Assembly: GCA_913061265.1 (NCBI GenBank)
Contig: CAJXVS010000001.1
Location: 310,001-374,000, forward strand
From: an uncultured Halobacteriovorax sp.
GTDB lineage: Bacteria > Bdellovibrionota > Bacteriovoracia > Bacteriovoracales > Bacteriovoracaceae
DNA length: 64,000 bases
Direction: 5' to 3'
Below, piece by piece: positions 42,812 to 52,396 of the stretch (its first letter is position 1; the number at the start of each line of letters is the position of its first letter). The translations under genes were made by a program, and so were the position numbers. Below the pieces are notes generated by a model, which was given only the letters and a program-made list of their open reading frames with translations, searched no databases and was not told where the DNA came from.

Positions 42812-43477
42812 ATGCGTTATTTAAGTTTAATAATCCTATTAATTTTAATTAGTTATTCAGCATTAGCACAGGACCTAAAAAGCTCCATATCCCCTACAAA
42901 TGCTCCTTTCACCATAGACTCGGCTGGTCTAACTTCTAAGCAAAAAAAAATTATTAAAGATCATGAGATCTATGCCAAATCTGAGGTCAAAAACCACAAA
43001 AAGTCCTCTCAGATCGTAGGCCCACTAAAAACTTCGATGCAAAAGGTTCAATCTCTAGACTTCAAATTAGCAGGAGTCCACAAACGTTCTTGCCGCTATG
43101 CCTTGAAGAAAATCTCTCTTTACGAGAAATACAAAGACTATATGGGTTTTATAAAAAATAGCACTTATGATGAGAAAACCTCAAGGATTTACTTAAAGAT
43201 TAGCCACGTTATCCTTCCCATAGATATGGTCCTCTACTTTATCATCCCAAGAATCAAGAAGCCTGGCGCCTATCCCTTCGTCTTTGATAAAGGTTTTCTT
43301 AAAGACCTAAAGGGTAAGATTCACGTAAGCCCCCTAGGTAATGAGTGTTTCTTCTATGTTACTGCCAACTGGGAAGGGCCTGATACCGGCTTTTCAAACA
43401 GCCTTTTTGAGTTCTTTTCAAAGGGTATAGCCGTCCTTGCTATTGAAAACCTTTTCCGCGTAAGTGGTGGAAATTAA
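42812..43477 (+). CDS. Exported protein, possibly SRPBCC/START-like
   Basis: A 221-residue protein with a signal peptide (RYLSLIILLILISYSALAQ). The mature part begins with a charged helix and continues with YEKYKDYMGFIKNSTYDEKT, IYLKISHVILP, and NWEGPDTGFSNSLFEFFSKG near the end. This order (helix, long beta strands, a C-terminal amphipathic helix after a TGFS turn) looks like a polyketide-cyclase/START (SRPBCC) fold, but I would not assign a family firmly. Two cysteines are in the mature part. Function unknown, likely periplasmic. A short 5-bp hairpin follows at 43484-43496. Confidence 0.65.
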   Translation: MRYLSLIILLILISYSALAQDLKSSISPTNAPFTIDSAGLTSKQKKIIKDHEIYAKSEVKNHKKSSQIVGPLKTSMQKVQSLDFKLAGVHKRSCRYALKKISLYEKYKDYMGFIKNSTYDEKTSRIYLKISHVILPIDMVLYFIIPRIKKPGAYPFVFDKGFLKDLKGKIHVSPLGNECFFYVTANWEGPDTGFSNSLFEFFSKGIAVLAIENLFRVSGGN

Positions 43478-43544
43478 TACAGTACCGCGCTGCGGTTCAA
43501 AAGCGACCCTGCACCTACTATAACAGTCCTTCAAAGGGCACTAA

Positions 43545-43982
43545 TTGAAAGTTAAACAGATAAACGCGAACGATACTCATGAACTTCGTCATAAGATGCT
43601 TAGGCAAGGCCTTCCCATCGATGAATGCGTCTTCAAAGGCGATGAAGACGACCAAAGCTTCCACCTCGGGGCTTTTGTTGAAGGGAAACTCGTAAGCGTG
43701 GCTTCATTCTATTTTGATAGGAATCATGACTTCGATGAACCTAATCAATATAGGCTTCGTGGCATGGCCACTAGCCCAGATCACCAAAGAAAAGGTCTCT
43801 CTCAAGAATTACTTAAGATGGCCTTTCCCATTATCAAACAAAATTTTTGTTCTCTTCTTTGGTGTAACGCCAGAAGCTCTGCTGTTGGTTTTTATCAAAA
43901 AGCGGGTTTTGAAAAGATGGGCGAAGAGTTTGAAATTCCAACTGTTGGCCCGCATTTTCTCATGTACAAAAAGCTAGGCTAG
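43545..43982 (+). CDS. GNAT-family N-acetyltransferase
   Basis: A 145-residue GNAT protein starting at TTG. The acetyl-CoA pyrophosphate loop is RGMATSPDHQRKGLSQELLK, matching the R/Q-x-x-G-x-A/G motif, followed by LLWCNARSSAVGFYQKAGF, the usual second CoA-facing part. The acceptor may be a protein, amino acid or drug; nothing in the sequence decides. It stands alone after a 67-base gap and overlaps the convergent gene by 4 nt. Confidence 0.88.
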   Translation: MKVKQINANDTHELRHKMLRQGLPIDECVFKGDEDDQSFHLGAFVEGKLVSVASFYFDRNHDFDEPNQYRLRGMATSPDHQRKGLSQELLKMAFPIIKQNFCSLLWCNARSSAVGFYQKAGFEKMGEEFEIPTVGPHFLMYKKLG

Positions 43983-44383
43983 TATTTAGCATTCTTTGAA
44001 TTCTGACAATACGACTTTTCACTCTGACTATGAATCAGGCTATACTGCTTGTTAAAGCATTCCACCTGCTCCTTAAATTCTTTTAAAGGAGCGCAGGGAA
44101 GGGCCAGCCTTTTCGCTCTATAACCGAGATTCCTTTTTTCCCTACAAAGTAAGTAACTAGGCTCATTCACGCAGACAAAGCTTCTTTGCTTACAATCGTA
44201 GATTAAGAATCGCCCTCGTGAGAACTCTTGAGAGATCTTAGGCTCTTTTCTTCTTCTTTCCATCTCACTTAAGGTCTCTTTATCAATATAGGAGGTCCCT
44301 GCCCTAGGGTCCTTCACATCCCCCAAGCAAAGGCTTGAGAAGCAAAAAGACAATAGAGTAAAGCAAAGCATAATTGAGGACAT
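43979..44383 (-). CDS. Exported cysteine-containing protein of unknown function
   Basis: A 134-residue protein with a hydrophobic N-terminus (MLCFTLLSFCFSSLCLGD) acting as a signal peptide. The mature part is basic and has six cysteines (YDCKQ, FVCVN, LLCRE, LPCAP, VECFN, SYCQN), consistent with three disulfides. I do not recognise the family. It diverges from argS with only 44 nt between starts; TATAAT-like sequence lies upstream. Periplasmic or secreted, function unknown. Confidence 0.65.
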   Translation of the reverse strand: MSSIMLCFTLLSFCFSSLCLGDVKDPRAGTSYIDKETLSEMERRRKEPKISQEFSRGRFLIYDCKQRSFVCVNEPSYLLCREKRNLGYRAKRLALPCAPLKEFKEQVECFNKQYSLIHSQSEKSYCQNSKNAKY

Positions 44384-44427
44384 AGTCCATTAATTATACT
44401 ATATACTTAGGATTATAGGAGAGCTGC

Positions 44428-46194
44428 GTGGCCGAATTTCATAATAAAATATATCTAAAACTGAGTACTCTCATCGGGGAAGCCGTTACCAAAGCTTTCG
44501 ATGGTACTACTTTAAATCAAGAAGAGATCATCTCCATGATTGGAGGCGCACCTAACCTTAAGATGGGACACTTTGCTTTTCCGTGCTTTATCTTGGCAAA
44601 GCCTCTTAAAAAAGGTCCTCCACAAATTAGTGCAGCCCTTTTAGAAAATATCGAAAAGCCTGAATGGGTCGCTGAAATCATCACTCAAGGTCCCTATCTC
44701 AATTTCTTTTTAACACCAAAAGCCTACGGAGAACTTGTTGTAGAGAGCATCCTAGAAGGAAGCTATTTTAAACAAGCTATCTCAAGTGATAAACGTAAGA
44801 CTATGGTTGAGTATTCTCAGCCAAATACCCATAAAGAACTTCACGTAGGCCATATGAGAAATCTATGCCTAGGAAACGCCATCGTTAGAATGAGTCAGTA
44901 TGCCGGGATTGAAACTATTCCTGTGACTTACCCAGGTGATGTTGGTACTCACGTGGCCAAATGCCTTTGGTATTATAAATATCATAATAAAGAACAAGCT
45001 CCTGAAACTAATAAAGGAGCTTGGCTTGGTCGTCTTTATTCGAATGCCAGTAATCTTCTTGAAGATCAAAAAGGCACAGATAAAGAAGATGAAAACAGAA
45101 AGATCTTAACTTCTATTCTTAAAGAACTTGAAGAAAAGAAAGGTGAATACTTCGACCTTTGGGTTGATACTCGTGAATGGTCAATCGCCCTCATGAAAGA
45201 AGCTTATTCTTGGGCCGATGTGGAGTTTGACCGTTGGTTTTGGGAGTCTGAAGTCGACTCTCCTTCACTTGAACTAGCAAAGGAATACTATGAAAAAGGG
45301 CTTTTTAAAGAAGATGACGGCGCCATTGGCATCGACCTCTCTGAAGATAAGCTTGGTTTTTGCATTCTAATCAAAAGAGATGGCACAGGACTCTACGCCA
45401 CAAAAGACCTTCACCTAGCAAAGAAGAAATTTGAAGAATATAAGATCGACCGTAATATTTATATTGTTGATAACCGTCAAGCTCACCACTTTAAACAAGT
45501 CTTTAAAGTCTTAGAGCTAATGGGCTTTGAACAAAGTAAAGACTGTCATCATCTTCAGTATGACGTCGTTGATCTTCCTGATGGAACTATGAGTTCAAGA
45601 AGTGGAAATATTGTTCCTCTTATGGATCTAATCGCTCAAATGGAAGAGACCATCAAAAAGAATTATCTCAACCGCTACTTAGAAGATGAAGAATCTGGCT
45701 GGAGTGCTGAAGAAGTTAACTCAACAGCTACTATGGTGGCTAATGGCGCTATCAAGTACGGTATGATCCGTGTTGATAATAATAGAAAGATTGTCTTTGA
45801 TATGGACGAATGGCTTAAGCTCGATGGCGAGACTGGTCCTTATTTACAATATGTTCATGCTAGAATCTGTTCACTTTCAAGTAAGCTTGGCTTCAAAGAA
45901 GGAGCTGTTGACTGGACTCTTCTAGAAGCTTCCCAAGAAATTGCACTTCTTCAAAAGCTTTCTCTCTTTAACTCTATCGTTGAAAGCTCGGTTGCTTCTT
46001 TAAAGACAATTCATCTATGCTCTTATCTTTATGAGCTAGGAAAACTCTTTAATTCTTTTTATTCAGAATGCTCCATCGGAAAAGCAGATACGGAAGAATT
46101 GAAAAAGACTAGGCTTGCTCTTGCTGTTGCCACGGGTAAGGTTATGAATAAGGGTCTTGAGATTCTTGGGATTCCTGCTCCTCTGAAGATGTAG
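44428..46194 (+). CDS. argS: Arginyl-tRNA synthetase
   Basis: A 588-residue class I synthetase starting at GTG with GGAG 6 nt upstream. It has an N-terminal Add1 domain, the HIGH motif as HVGHMRNLCLG, a long catalytic domain, the KMSK-equivalent DGTMSSRSGN (the lysines are replaced, as in many ArgRS), and the C-terminal DALR anticodon-binding domain. It charges tRNA-Arg with arginine. Length and motifs are complete. A strong hairpin follows its stop codon. Confidence 0.95.
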   Translation: MAEFHNKIYLKLSTLIGEAVTKAFDGTTLNQEEIISMIGGAPNLKMGHFAFPCFILAKPLKKGPPQISAALLENIEKPEWVAEIITQGPYLNFFLTPKAYGELVVESILEGSYFKQAISSDKRKTMVEYSQPNTHKELHVGHMRNLCLGNAIVRMSQYAGIETIPVTYPGDVGTHVAKCLWYYKYHNKEQAPETNKGAWLGRLYSNASNLLEDQKGTDKEDENRKILTSILKELEEKKGEYFDLWVDTREWSIALMKEAYSWADVEFDRWFWESEVDSPSLELAKEYYEKGLFKEDDGAIGIDLSEDKLGFCILIKRDGTGLYATKDLHLAKKKFEEYKIDRNIYIVDNRQAHHFKQVFKVLELMGFEQSKDCHHLQYDVVDLPDGTMSSRSGNIVPLMDLIAQMEETIKKNYLNRYLEDEESGWSAEEVNSTATMVANGAIKYGMIRVDNNRKIVFDMDEWLKLDGETGPYLQYVHARICSLSSKLGFKEGAVDWTLLEASQEIALLQKLSLFNSIVESSVASLKTIHLCSYLYELGKLFNSFYSECSIGKADTEELKKTRLALAVATGKVMNKGLEILGIPAPLKM

Positions 46195-46215
46195 AGTTAC
46201 TCTATTTCTAATTAT

Positions 46216-46240
46216 AGTTCGCTTCGTTACGAAGCGAACT
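46216..46240 (+). terminator. Terminator-like perfect hairpin after argS
   Basis: AGTTCGCTTCG and CGAAGCGAACT form a perfect 11-bp stem with a TTA loop, followed by TATTCATTTTCTTT. It lies 21 nt after the argS stop codon and reads well as an intrinsic terminator. The rest of the 230-base gap to 46425 holds only a second hairpin. Confidence 0.65.
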
Positions 46241-46335
46241 TATTCATTTTCTTTATAGATTCAAAGCGCCTCGTGGCAATGCTCATTTGCTACGCAAACA
46301 ATCATCGCTCTACAAAATAAAAAGAAGAGATAGGG

Positions 46336-46358
46336 GTTCATTAGCGAAGCTAGTGAAC
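46336..46358 (-). terminator. Terminator hairpin for the giant reverse-strand gene
   Basis: GTTCACTAGC and GCTAATGAAC (read on the reverse strand) form a 10-bp stem with one wobble pair and a 3-nt loop. On the reverse strand it is followed by a T-rich tract, CCCCTATCTCTTCTTTTTAT, about 67 nt after the stop of the gene ending at 46425. Confidence 0.5.
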
Positions 46359-46424
46359 ACCAACCAAGGGCTAGATTAATCGTTAAGGTTTACAAAGTAA
46401 TTTCCCAAGGAACTAAAAAAAGTT

Positions 46425-49400
46425 CTACTCCCATAGCCCAACACCATTCTCACCAAGGGCATCTTCAATCATAGGAGTGATATACTTTTCAGTTCTCTCA
46501 TCAATCTTTTTCTTTTGAGAACTGCCTTCACCGAGTTCCCCTTTCATAAGAGGTGCGAGTATCTTATCAGCAAAGTTTTCGACAGCTTTTTTTCCACTTG
46601 GAGTATTTCTAAGTGAGTAAGACCGATTATCCCACCTAGTTCCCCAGTGAAATTCATGTCGGTTATAGCCCATTAGCCCAGCGGCTGGGACTTTAAAAAG
46701 AGCAGAGAAACCAGTTTCAATTCCATCTCTTTTTTCTGTTAATCCTTTTTGAACGATAGGTCCAAAGAGCGTTTCAACAAAACCCCCATTTGCAGAATCA
46801 TCTGCGAGAGTATCAATAACCTTTCCATTTATATCTTTCATAAGACTATCAAGTTTCACTTTAGAACTTGGATTCTTCGTATCAAGAAGTTCAAAGATCT
46901 CACTTAACTCAAGTCCTTTTAGTTTTCTCTTTATATCAGTCATGGCCTGATTGCCTTTTTTTCCTGCAAATATTCTATTTAGCATATCTTTTGAAGAGAG
47001 TTGCCAAACAACTCCCCCAGGATCAACACCTTGGTCTTTCAAGGCCTGAGTTGATTTATCTTTAATAATCTTAGAGACAAGTGACTTTAATAAGATGTCT
47101 CCGAGTTTAGAACTTACGAGAAGATCTTTTAACTGCTGTACTGACATATTCCCTTTATTTAATTTAATAGCTCTTTTAACTTTTTCTTCAAAATCCCTAA
47201 TTCCTTCTAAAAAACCTTGTTGGTCATAGCTGACGAGATCTTTAATATAAGAAGCGATCATTGGCTGAAACTCTTCCATGATAGTAATATAGTCTTTTTC
47301 GTTAGTTGCCGAATTCTTTACTTCAGGTTTTCTATCGATTTCTTGATTAATATCTTTGATAAAAGTATCGACATTAAAGTTAGTAGGTTTTCCGTCATAC
47401 TTAGTTGTTAAGATGCTGCTTAGTGAGTCAAGAAAAGCACTCGTAACCACTTGCTCCTTAGCATTCAATTTTAACTTAGGGTCGGTAATAAGCTTCATCT
47501 TATATTCTTGAATAAGATTTGGAGCTAAAGACTCGAGACCACAATCCTTAATTTTTCCAGCTATCCAATCTGTATCAACAGGCTTATAGGCGTCATCCTT
47601 AATCGAAGCATTAAGCCTAAAAGCTTCTGAAATAAATTCAAAGTCTTCTTTCCTTCCTTCGAGAGACTTAATACTGGTAAAAGGAGAGAGTTTTTCTGCA
47701 ACATCTGACCGAACTCTTTGAATACAAGCGTCCCATTCAATAATCGTTTTTTCATCTTGAACAAAGAGCCCATCGCCTAAGTCTCTTGCGTACTTAATCG
47801 CGCCTTTAGTAAATCCAAAGATTGTCATGGCCGCACAGGCATCCACCTTGTATTTATACTCCTTTGTCTTTGAGTAAATATCCACTTCCCTCGTACATTT
47901 ATTAAAATAGAGAAGGCTATCCTTTATAACGGAAGAGTTTTGTTTCTCGTTTTTGCTTAGAAGTCTTAAGATCTCTTTAAACTTAAAGGGCATTATCTTT
48001 TCCATTGAGTCTAATCTTAGTTTGTTTGAACAAGCATCGAATTCTTCATCTGGGTTATACTTTTCATTTGACCAATTACCATCGAGAGCGGCTTCAGCAT
48101 CTTTTTTGTATTTGCTTAAGCATTTATCAAAGTCGCCAATCAATTGCTCTTGAAGATTAGATTTAAAGGCAATTGTTTGAGCTCGCATTTGATCACTCGC
48201 TCCGCCGCTAATCTTAACCGTTTGATCGAGAGTATAAGGGATCACTCCTTTTACAATCTCTGCTCCTGCAGTTGCTTTGATCGTGATAGTTAAACGTTTT
48301 AAGGCCTTATCTGCCTCGGCTTTATCTTTAATCCTACTTATATTTTCAATTTCTTTTTTAACTTCGGGATTTAAAATAGTTCCAATGATTCTTTCTTGTT
48401 CATTACCATTAAAGATCCTAGAGTTCTCTTCTTCATTCAAGTTCTTCGTCAAAGTCTTACCTATAACCCATACCGTTGAGTTTGACTTTAATTCAACCAC
48501 ACATTCGTCTAGGTGCTTATCAACGGAGACCCCAGGAGCTCTATTATCTAAGCACTTATTTATTATAGCGATTGATCTCTTCTTCATCTCAATAGCATCT
48601 TGCTCTGTTTCCAAAAGACCATCTTTTATAAGCCCTTCTGCTGTGAGACCCACAATTTCAGGACCGATCAATCTCGTGGCATCCACCTTAAAATTATCTA
48701 AGGTATCTGCCATCACCCTCGCATTTTCATCTTTTGAAGCCTCAAGAATGCGGGCCTTATAATCCAGTCCATCAGAACTAAGTAGTTCTTTTTGGGCACG
48801 GGCCACAATGCGGCTAACTTCTTTATCCTTACGAAGAGGGTCATTTAATGAAACGAGGTCACTAACCTGCTCTTGTAAACTAAAGTCTATAATCTGAATT
48901 GCAGCTTTTCCTTTATAGGCCTTGGCTCTAGAGACTAACTCATCAATTGTCTTAGAGCCCTGCATGTCTTTATCCATGCCATCAAGAACGACCTTACCCC
49001 AGGATTTTAAATTGCCCTCTTTTACATTGGCGTCTTTAAGCGAACCTTCAACAATGGGTTGAAAGATAATGGCCTGAATCTCGCCATCTAGTAATAGTTC
49101 AACACCACATTTCTCTTTGAGAGGATCCAGAGCATCAGTCATTTCATTGACCGTTTTAAAGTCTTTTAATTCTCGATCAAAGCATGCCTGAATTTTTTTA
49201 CCCATTAATATTTTACTGGCGGCACTTAGATTGACTAATTTTCCAAGCTCAGGGTCTGCGGCTAGAGTGTCTTCAACGATTTTTCCAACCGCATGAAAAC
49301 TTGCCCAAGACAGGGCTTCTTTTAAACATCCAGCATGAGCACTATCTGCATATTCTGCTCTATAAGTGGCCCTAATGACCTTCTCATCCTTAGAGAGTCC

Positions 49401-52313
49401 AACTTCTTTAGGTAGGGTATTTTGAATTTCATCGGTAATCCTTTTCTCTTCTCTATCAAAGCAAAAGAGAAAACGAGGCATTGTTTCAGGATTCTCGGAT
49501 AAGCTGTCATAAAAATCGGGACCAATCGCCTGCTTAACCATTTCAGGAACTACTCTTGATAGAGTTCTGTTTAGAACTAAGTTAGCGCATTCACCTGGCT
49601 CAAGAGAAGGAACTGATACGATCTTCTCTGACTTAGGTCTAGGCCTTCCATTTTGATATTTTACATCGTCAACTGAGTTTGAAATCTTAATCTTGGCTAT
49701 AACTTCTCGCTGCTTATTAATACAAGCTTCATAACCCTTCTCTAAGACCATAGTACTAGTCTCTAGCCTCATCTCAGGGGTAAGGTCTTGTTTCGCTAAC
49801 TCGATCGTTAGAATCTTATCAATAACAACTCGGCCTGTATCAACCTTGATTTCACTCACACAACCCATAAGGCTATTTTCAAAGTCTACTGGCTCCATAG
49901 AGTTTAATTTTTCTGTATTATACTTAGTTCCAAAAATGCCATCTGATTGAAGTCCTGTTGAATTAAAACAATTTCTTCCATCTTTTAAGACTTTTTCTTT
50001 TTCATTACTTGTTAACGTGAATTTATAGCCCTTTGAATCAGCTATGGCCTTGACTTCAGTATCGAGAACAGGGCCTAGTGCCTTATCTACAGTTGAAAGA
50101 AAAGCCTGGTAAAGGCAGCCTTTAATTTTGTTTGTGGAATCAGCTTCAGAGGCGACAGGTCTATAATTTTCTTTGATACAGGCCATATAAACTTTGCTGG
50201 CCTCTTCACTCATATGAGCTAGATCATTTTGCTTAAGCTTTAAGAGAAGGATTTCGTTACCTACAAAGATAGGAGCTTCAACTTTGAAGATATCCATGCA
50301 TTTATCAGCGACTTCTTTATTGCGGTTCTTACCTGCCCGTGCCAAGCACTCTTTAAAAGCATCTGTTACGTTAAGGACAATGGTTTTTATCGCCCTTTCA
50401 GATTCCTCTGGTAGCATTTCTTTAATAACTCTCAAAAGAATCTGATCACCAAAGGCGGCATAAGCTAACTGTGCCCCTTTAGCCGTAATGTCAGTCACGC
50501 CACTTTTAAAATTATTAGTTTTCTTACCAAGCTCTATTGAAATATCATTAGAGATGGCCCAAATTTCACGGTTTGTGATCAAGTGACTAAAGTCTGGTCC
50601 AGCTAATGTTTCATTTGCATTTTCATATATCGAATCTCTAACAAATTCTCTTCTACTTTCTTTTCCAAAGAATAACTTAAAGAAGCCATTCTTTAAGCCC
50701 CCAGAACCTTCTACATAAGGAGCATCAATATCATAATAGTTCTTTGCCGATCCATCTAAACGAATCCGACTTCCACTTGAAGCTAACTCTCTTCTGTCTT
50801 TATCAAAAGAAAAAGGAAAGATATTTTTCTCAAAACCCTCATATTCAAATTCACCTGACTTTCGTCCTTTAACAAAGACCGCTAGGTTACCTTTTAAAAT
50901 ACCATTTTCGACACGGATATTATCCGCATTGATTCCCATAACGGACTTCCATTCTTTTTTATCTGGATAGTTTGTTGAGATAAGATAGTTTCTTTGACCT
51001 TCGTCATCAGTCTTAAAGTCGAGTTTCAGCCCTTCTTTCAAAGCTTCTTTATCACTCATACCTACCCATTCCATACGAGCAACTTGACCCTTGGCATCTA
51101 GGAAGACTTTAACCCTTCTAGGTTTATCGAGAATATTGAGCTCAAGGAAGAGGCTTCTATTAGTGCTTGGGATAATATTATTGGCCACCGCTTTATGCAG
51201 CTGCTGATCCCAAAGAGAATCAGTGATGTTTTCAAACCCACCTAGGTCTGGAAGGATATGGGTCTCAACCACGTCCCGGCAAGGAAGTGCTTTTGAGCCT
51301 CTAAAATTATCTAGTTCTGTTTCAGAATAAATTCTGCTTGAAACCAAGTCATTTCTAGCAGCTTGGTAGCCATGCTCTGTTGTTAAATCATAAACGGTAT
51401 CAATAGTTCTTAAAACTTTTGATCTGTCGTTACTATCAAGTTCTAACTTTTGAGAAATTAACTCTTGTCTCTCAAAATTAAAAGAAACACGGTAAAGATT
51501 ATTTCCGCTATAGCGCTCTTTTACTAAGACATCATCTTCACGCTGCTTAAGCATACTTTGGTAGGCTTTATTAAAGTGATCATTGTTAAACCCAAAACCA
51601 GCTTTTCGCATCTCGGATTTTATCTTTCCCATTGATGATTGAAACTGAACGGGAGTCTTGGCCCAGTGGCTACTATTTTCACTTATAGAGAAATTGTTAT
51701 CCCGAGAGCTTGGGTTTAGAAGATCTGGTCTCGCAATCTTTCGAGGAAAATTAAAACCAGGAGCGCTAGATTTTTTTGCTTTAAAAACTTTTGTTACAAA
51801 CTCGCCTCTCTCTTTATTAAAATAGACACCAAGATGCTTAGCGCTTCTTCCGCTTCCACTTTTACCAGTAGAGATCAGTTCAAAGTTATTAGAGGAGTTA
51901 TCAACCCTTTTTTCAAGCTTTGCGACAAAATCCTTAGCCGCTTGCTTAGTTCCAAACCGTACACCTAGCCCATTTGCGGTTTTTGATCTATTACCTGGAT
52001 TTGATAAAGAATGAACTCTGTAATCAGCTTTAACATTATGCTCATCAAGATTGGACGGTGATACATTTGAGAGGCTTCTTGAATTCTTTGGGAACTCAAA
52101 GCGCGCCTTACCTGAGGCGACTCTTCTTCTTTCAAATTCTTTAGACCAGCTAAAGGTCTTTGAGACTAATCGTTGTTTTTGAGAATCGTAGTAAATAGCG
52201 GTAGAAGTTCTTCTTCCCTCATCATGTTGCTGGGCCTCTAAGCTATAGCGCTCCCCTGCAAAGGCAGAACCTACGCAAAAAAAGCAAAGCAAAATGCCTT
52301 GAATAAAAAACAA
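46425..52313 (-). CDS. Giant exported protein with ten cysteine-pair repeats
   Basis: A 1962-residue protein with a signal peptide ending near SAFAG (residue 20). I recognise no known family. Residues 21-515 are beta-rich, with four copies of a strand motif near 41 (YYDSQKQRLVSKTF), 164 (YFNKERGEFVTKVF), 278 and 501. Residues ~600-1600 are charged and helical, with 20 cysteines in ten pairs. Residues 1600-1962 lack cysteine and end in ENGVGLWE. The length, charge and disulfides suggest a large periplasmic or extracellular scaffold, perhaps exported by the type II system; function unknown. It lies 83 nt after the rhomboid gene on the same strand. Confidence 0.75.
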   Translation of the reverse strand: MFFIQGILLCFFCVGSAFAGERYSLEAQQHDEGRRTSTAIYYDSQKQRLVSKTFSWSKEFERRRVASGKARFEFPKNSRSLSNVSPSNLDEHNVKADYRVHSLSNPGNRSKTANGLGVRFGTKQAAKDFVAKLEKRVDNSSNNFELISTGKSGSGRSAKHLGVYFNKERGEFVTKVFKAKKSSAPGFNFPRKIARPDLLNPSSRDNNFSISENSSHWAKTPVQFQSSMGKIKSEMRKAGFGFNNDHFNKAYQSMLKQREDDVLVKERYSGNNLYRVSFNFERQELISQKLELDSNDRSKVLRTIDTVYDLTTEHGYQAARNDLVSSRIYSETELDNFRGSKALPCRDVVETHILPDLGGFENITDSLWDQQLHKAVANNIIPSTNRSLFLELNILDKPRRVKVFLDAKGQVARMEWVGMSDKEALKEGLKLDFKTDDEGQRNYLISTNYPDKKEWKSVMGINADNIRVENGILKGNLAVFVKGRKSGEFEYEGFEKNIFPFSFDKDRRELASSGSRIRLDGSAKNYYDIDAPYVEGSGGLKNGFFKLFFGKESRREFVRDSIYENANETLAGPDFSHLITNREIWAISNDISIELGKKTNNFKSGVTDITAKGAQLAYAAFGDQILLRVIKEMLPEESERAIKTIVLNVTDAFKECLARAGKNRNKEVADKCMDIFKVEAPIFVGNEILLLKLKQNDLAHMSEEASKVYMACIKENYRPVASEADSTNKIKGCLYQAFLSTVDKALGPVLDTEVKAIADSKGYKFTLTSNEKEKVLKDGRNCFNSTGLQSDGIFGTKYNTEKLNSMEPVDFENSLMGCVSEIKVDTGRVVIDKILTIELAKQDLTPEMRLETSTMVLEKGYEACINKQREVIAKIKISNSVDDVKYQNGRPRPKSEKIVSVPSLEPGECANLVLNRTLSRVVPEMVKQAIGPDFYDSLSENPETMPRFLFCFDREEKRITDEIQNTLPKEVGLSKDEKVIRATYRAEYADSAHAGCLKEALSWASFHAVGKIVEDTLAADPELGKLVNLSAASKILMGKKIQACFDRELKDFKTVNEMTDALDPLKEKCGVELLLDGEIQAIIFQPIVEGSLKDANVKEGNLKSWGKVVLDGMDKDMQGSKTIDELVSRAKAYKGKAAIQIIDFSLQEQVSDLVSLNDPLRKDKEVSRIVARAQKELLSSDGLDYKARILEASKDENARVMADTLDNFKVDATRLIGPEIVGLTAEGLIKDGLLETEQDAIEMKKRSIAIINKCLDNRAPGVSVDKHLDECVVELKSNSTVWVIGKTLTKNLNEEENSRIFNGNEQERIIGTILNPEVKKEIENISRIKDKAEADKALKRLTITIKATAGAEIVKGVIPYTLDQTVKISGGASDQMRAQTIAFKSNLQEQLIGDFDKCLSKYKKDAEAALDGNWSNEKYNPDEEFDACSNKLRLDSMEKIMPFKFKEILRLLSKNEKQNSSVIKDSLLYFNKCTREVDIYSKTKEYKYKVDACAAMTIFGFTKGAIKYARDLGDGLFVQDEKTIIEWDACIQRVRSDVAEKLSPFTSIKSLEGRKEDFEFISEAFRLNASIKDDAYKPVDTDWIAGKIKDCGLESLAPNLIQEYKMKLITDPKLKLNAKEQVVTSAFLDSLSSILTTKYDGKPTNFNVDTFIKDINQEIDRKPEVKNSATNEKDYITIMEEFQPMIASYIKDLVSYDQQGFLEGIRDFEEKVKRAIKLNKGNMSVQQLKDLLVSSKLGDILLKSLVSKIIKDKSTQALKDQGVDPGGVVWQLSSKDMLNRIFAGKKGNQAMTDIKRKLKGLELSEIFELLDTKNPSSKVKLDSLMKDINGKVIDTLADDSANGGFVETLFGPIVQKGLTEKRDGIETGFSALFKVPAAGLMGYNRHEFHWGTRWDNRSYSLRNTPSGKKAVENFADKILAPLMKGELGEGSSQKKKIDERTEKYITPMIEDALGENGVGLWE
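47541..50348 (-). repeat. Tandem cysteine-pair helical repeats (ten) in the 1962-residue protein
   Basis: Cysteines pair as 656/672, 712/733, 782/818, 864/909, 951/996, 1044/1069, 1254/1271, 1398/1428, 1473/1493 and 1530/1591. The first of each pair usually sits in a hydrophobic-x-x-C-[LIF] context (FKECL, YMACI, YEACI, QACFD, INKCL, FDKCL, FNKCT, WDACI). The second precedes a helix ending in L/I. Repeat spacing is mostly 55-95 residues; the exception is a cysteine-free stretch near 1070-1253. Confidence 0.6.
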
Positions 52314-52396
52314 CTGACTAAATCTTATAACTACCTCTCTATAGCTCTTCTTCTCATCGGTATAATTTGAAGAAGACTAAAGAGGCTTTATTGAAC

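Noticed and set aside
43484-43496. ACCGC-GCT-GCGGT hairpin after the exported protein gene
   Set aside because: Only five base pairs and no U-tract; too weak to list as a terminator.
52354-52380. ACCGATGA before the 1962-residue gene as another sigma-28 promoter
   Set aside because: Two mismatches in the -10 box and no -35 match at the right distance.
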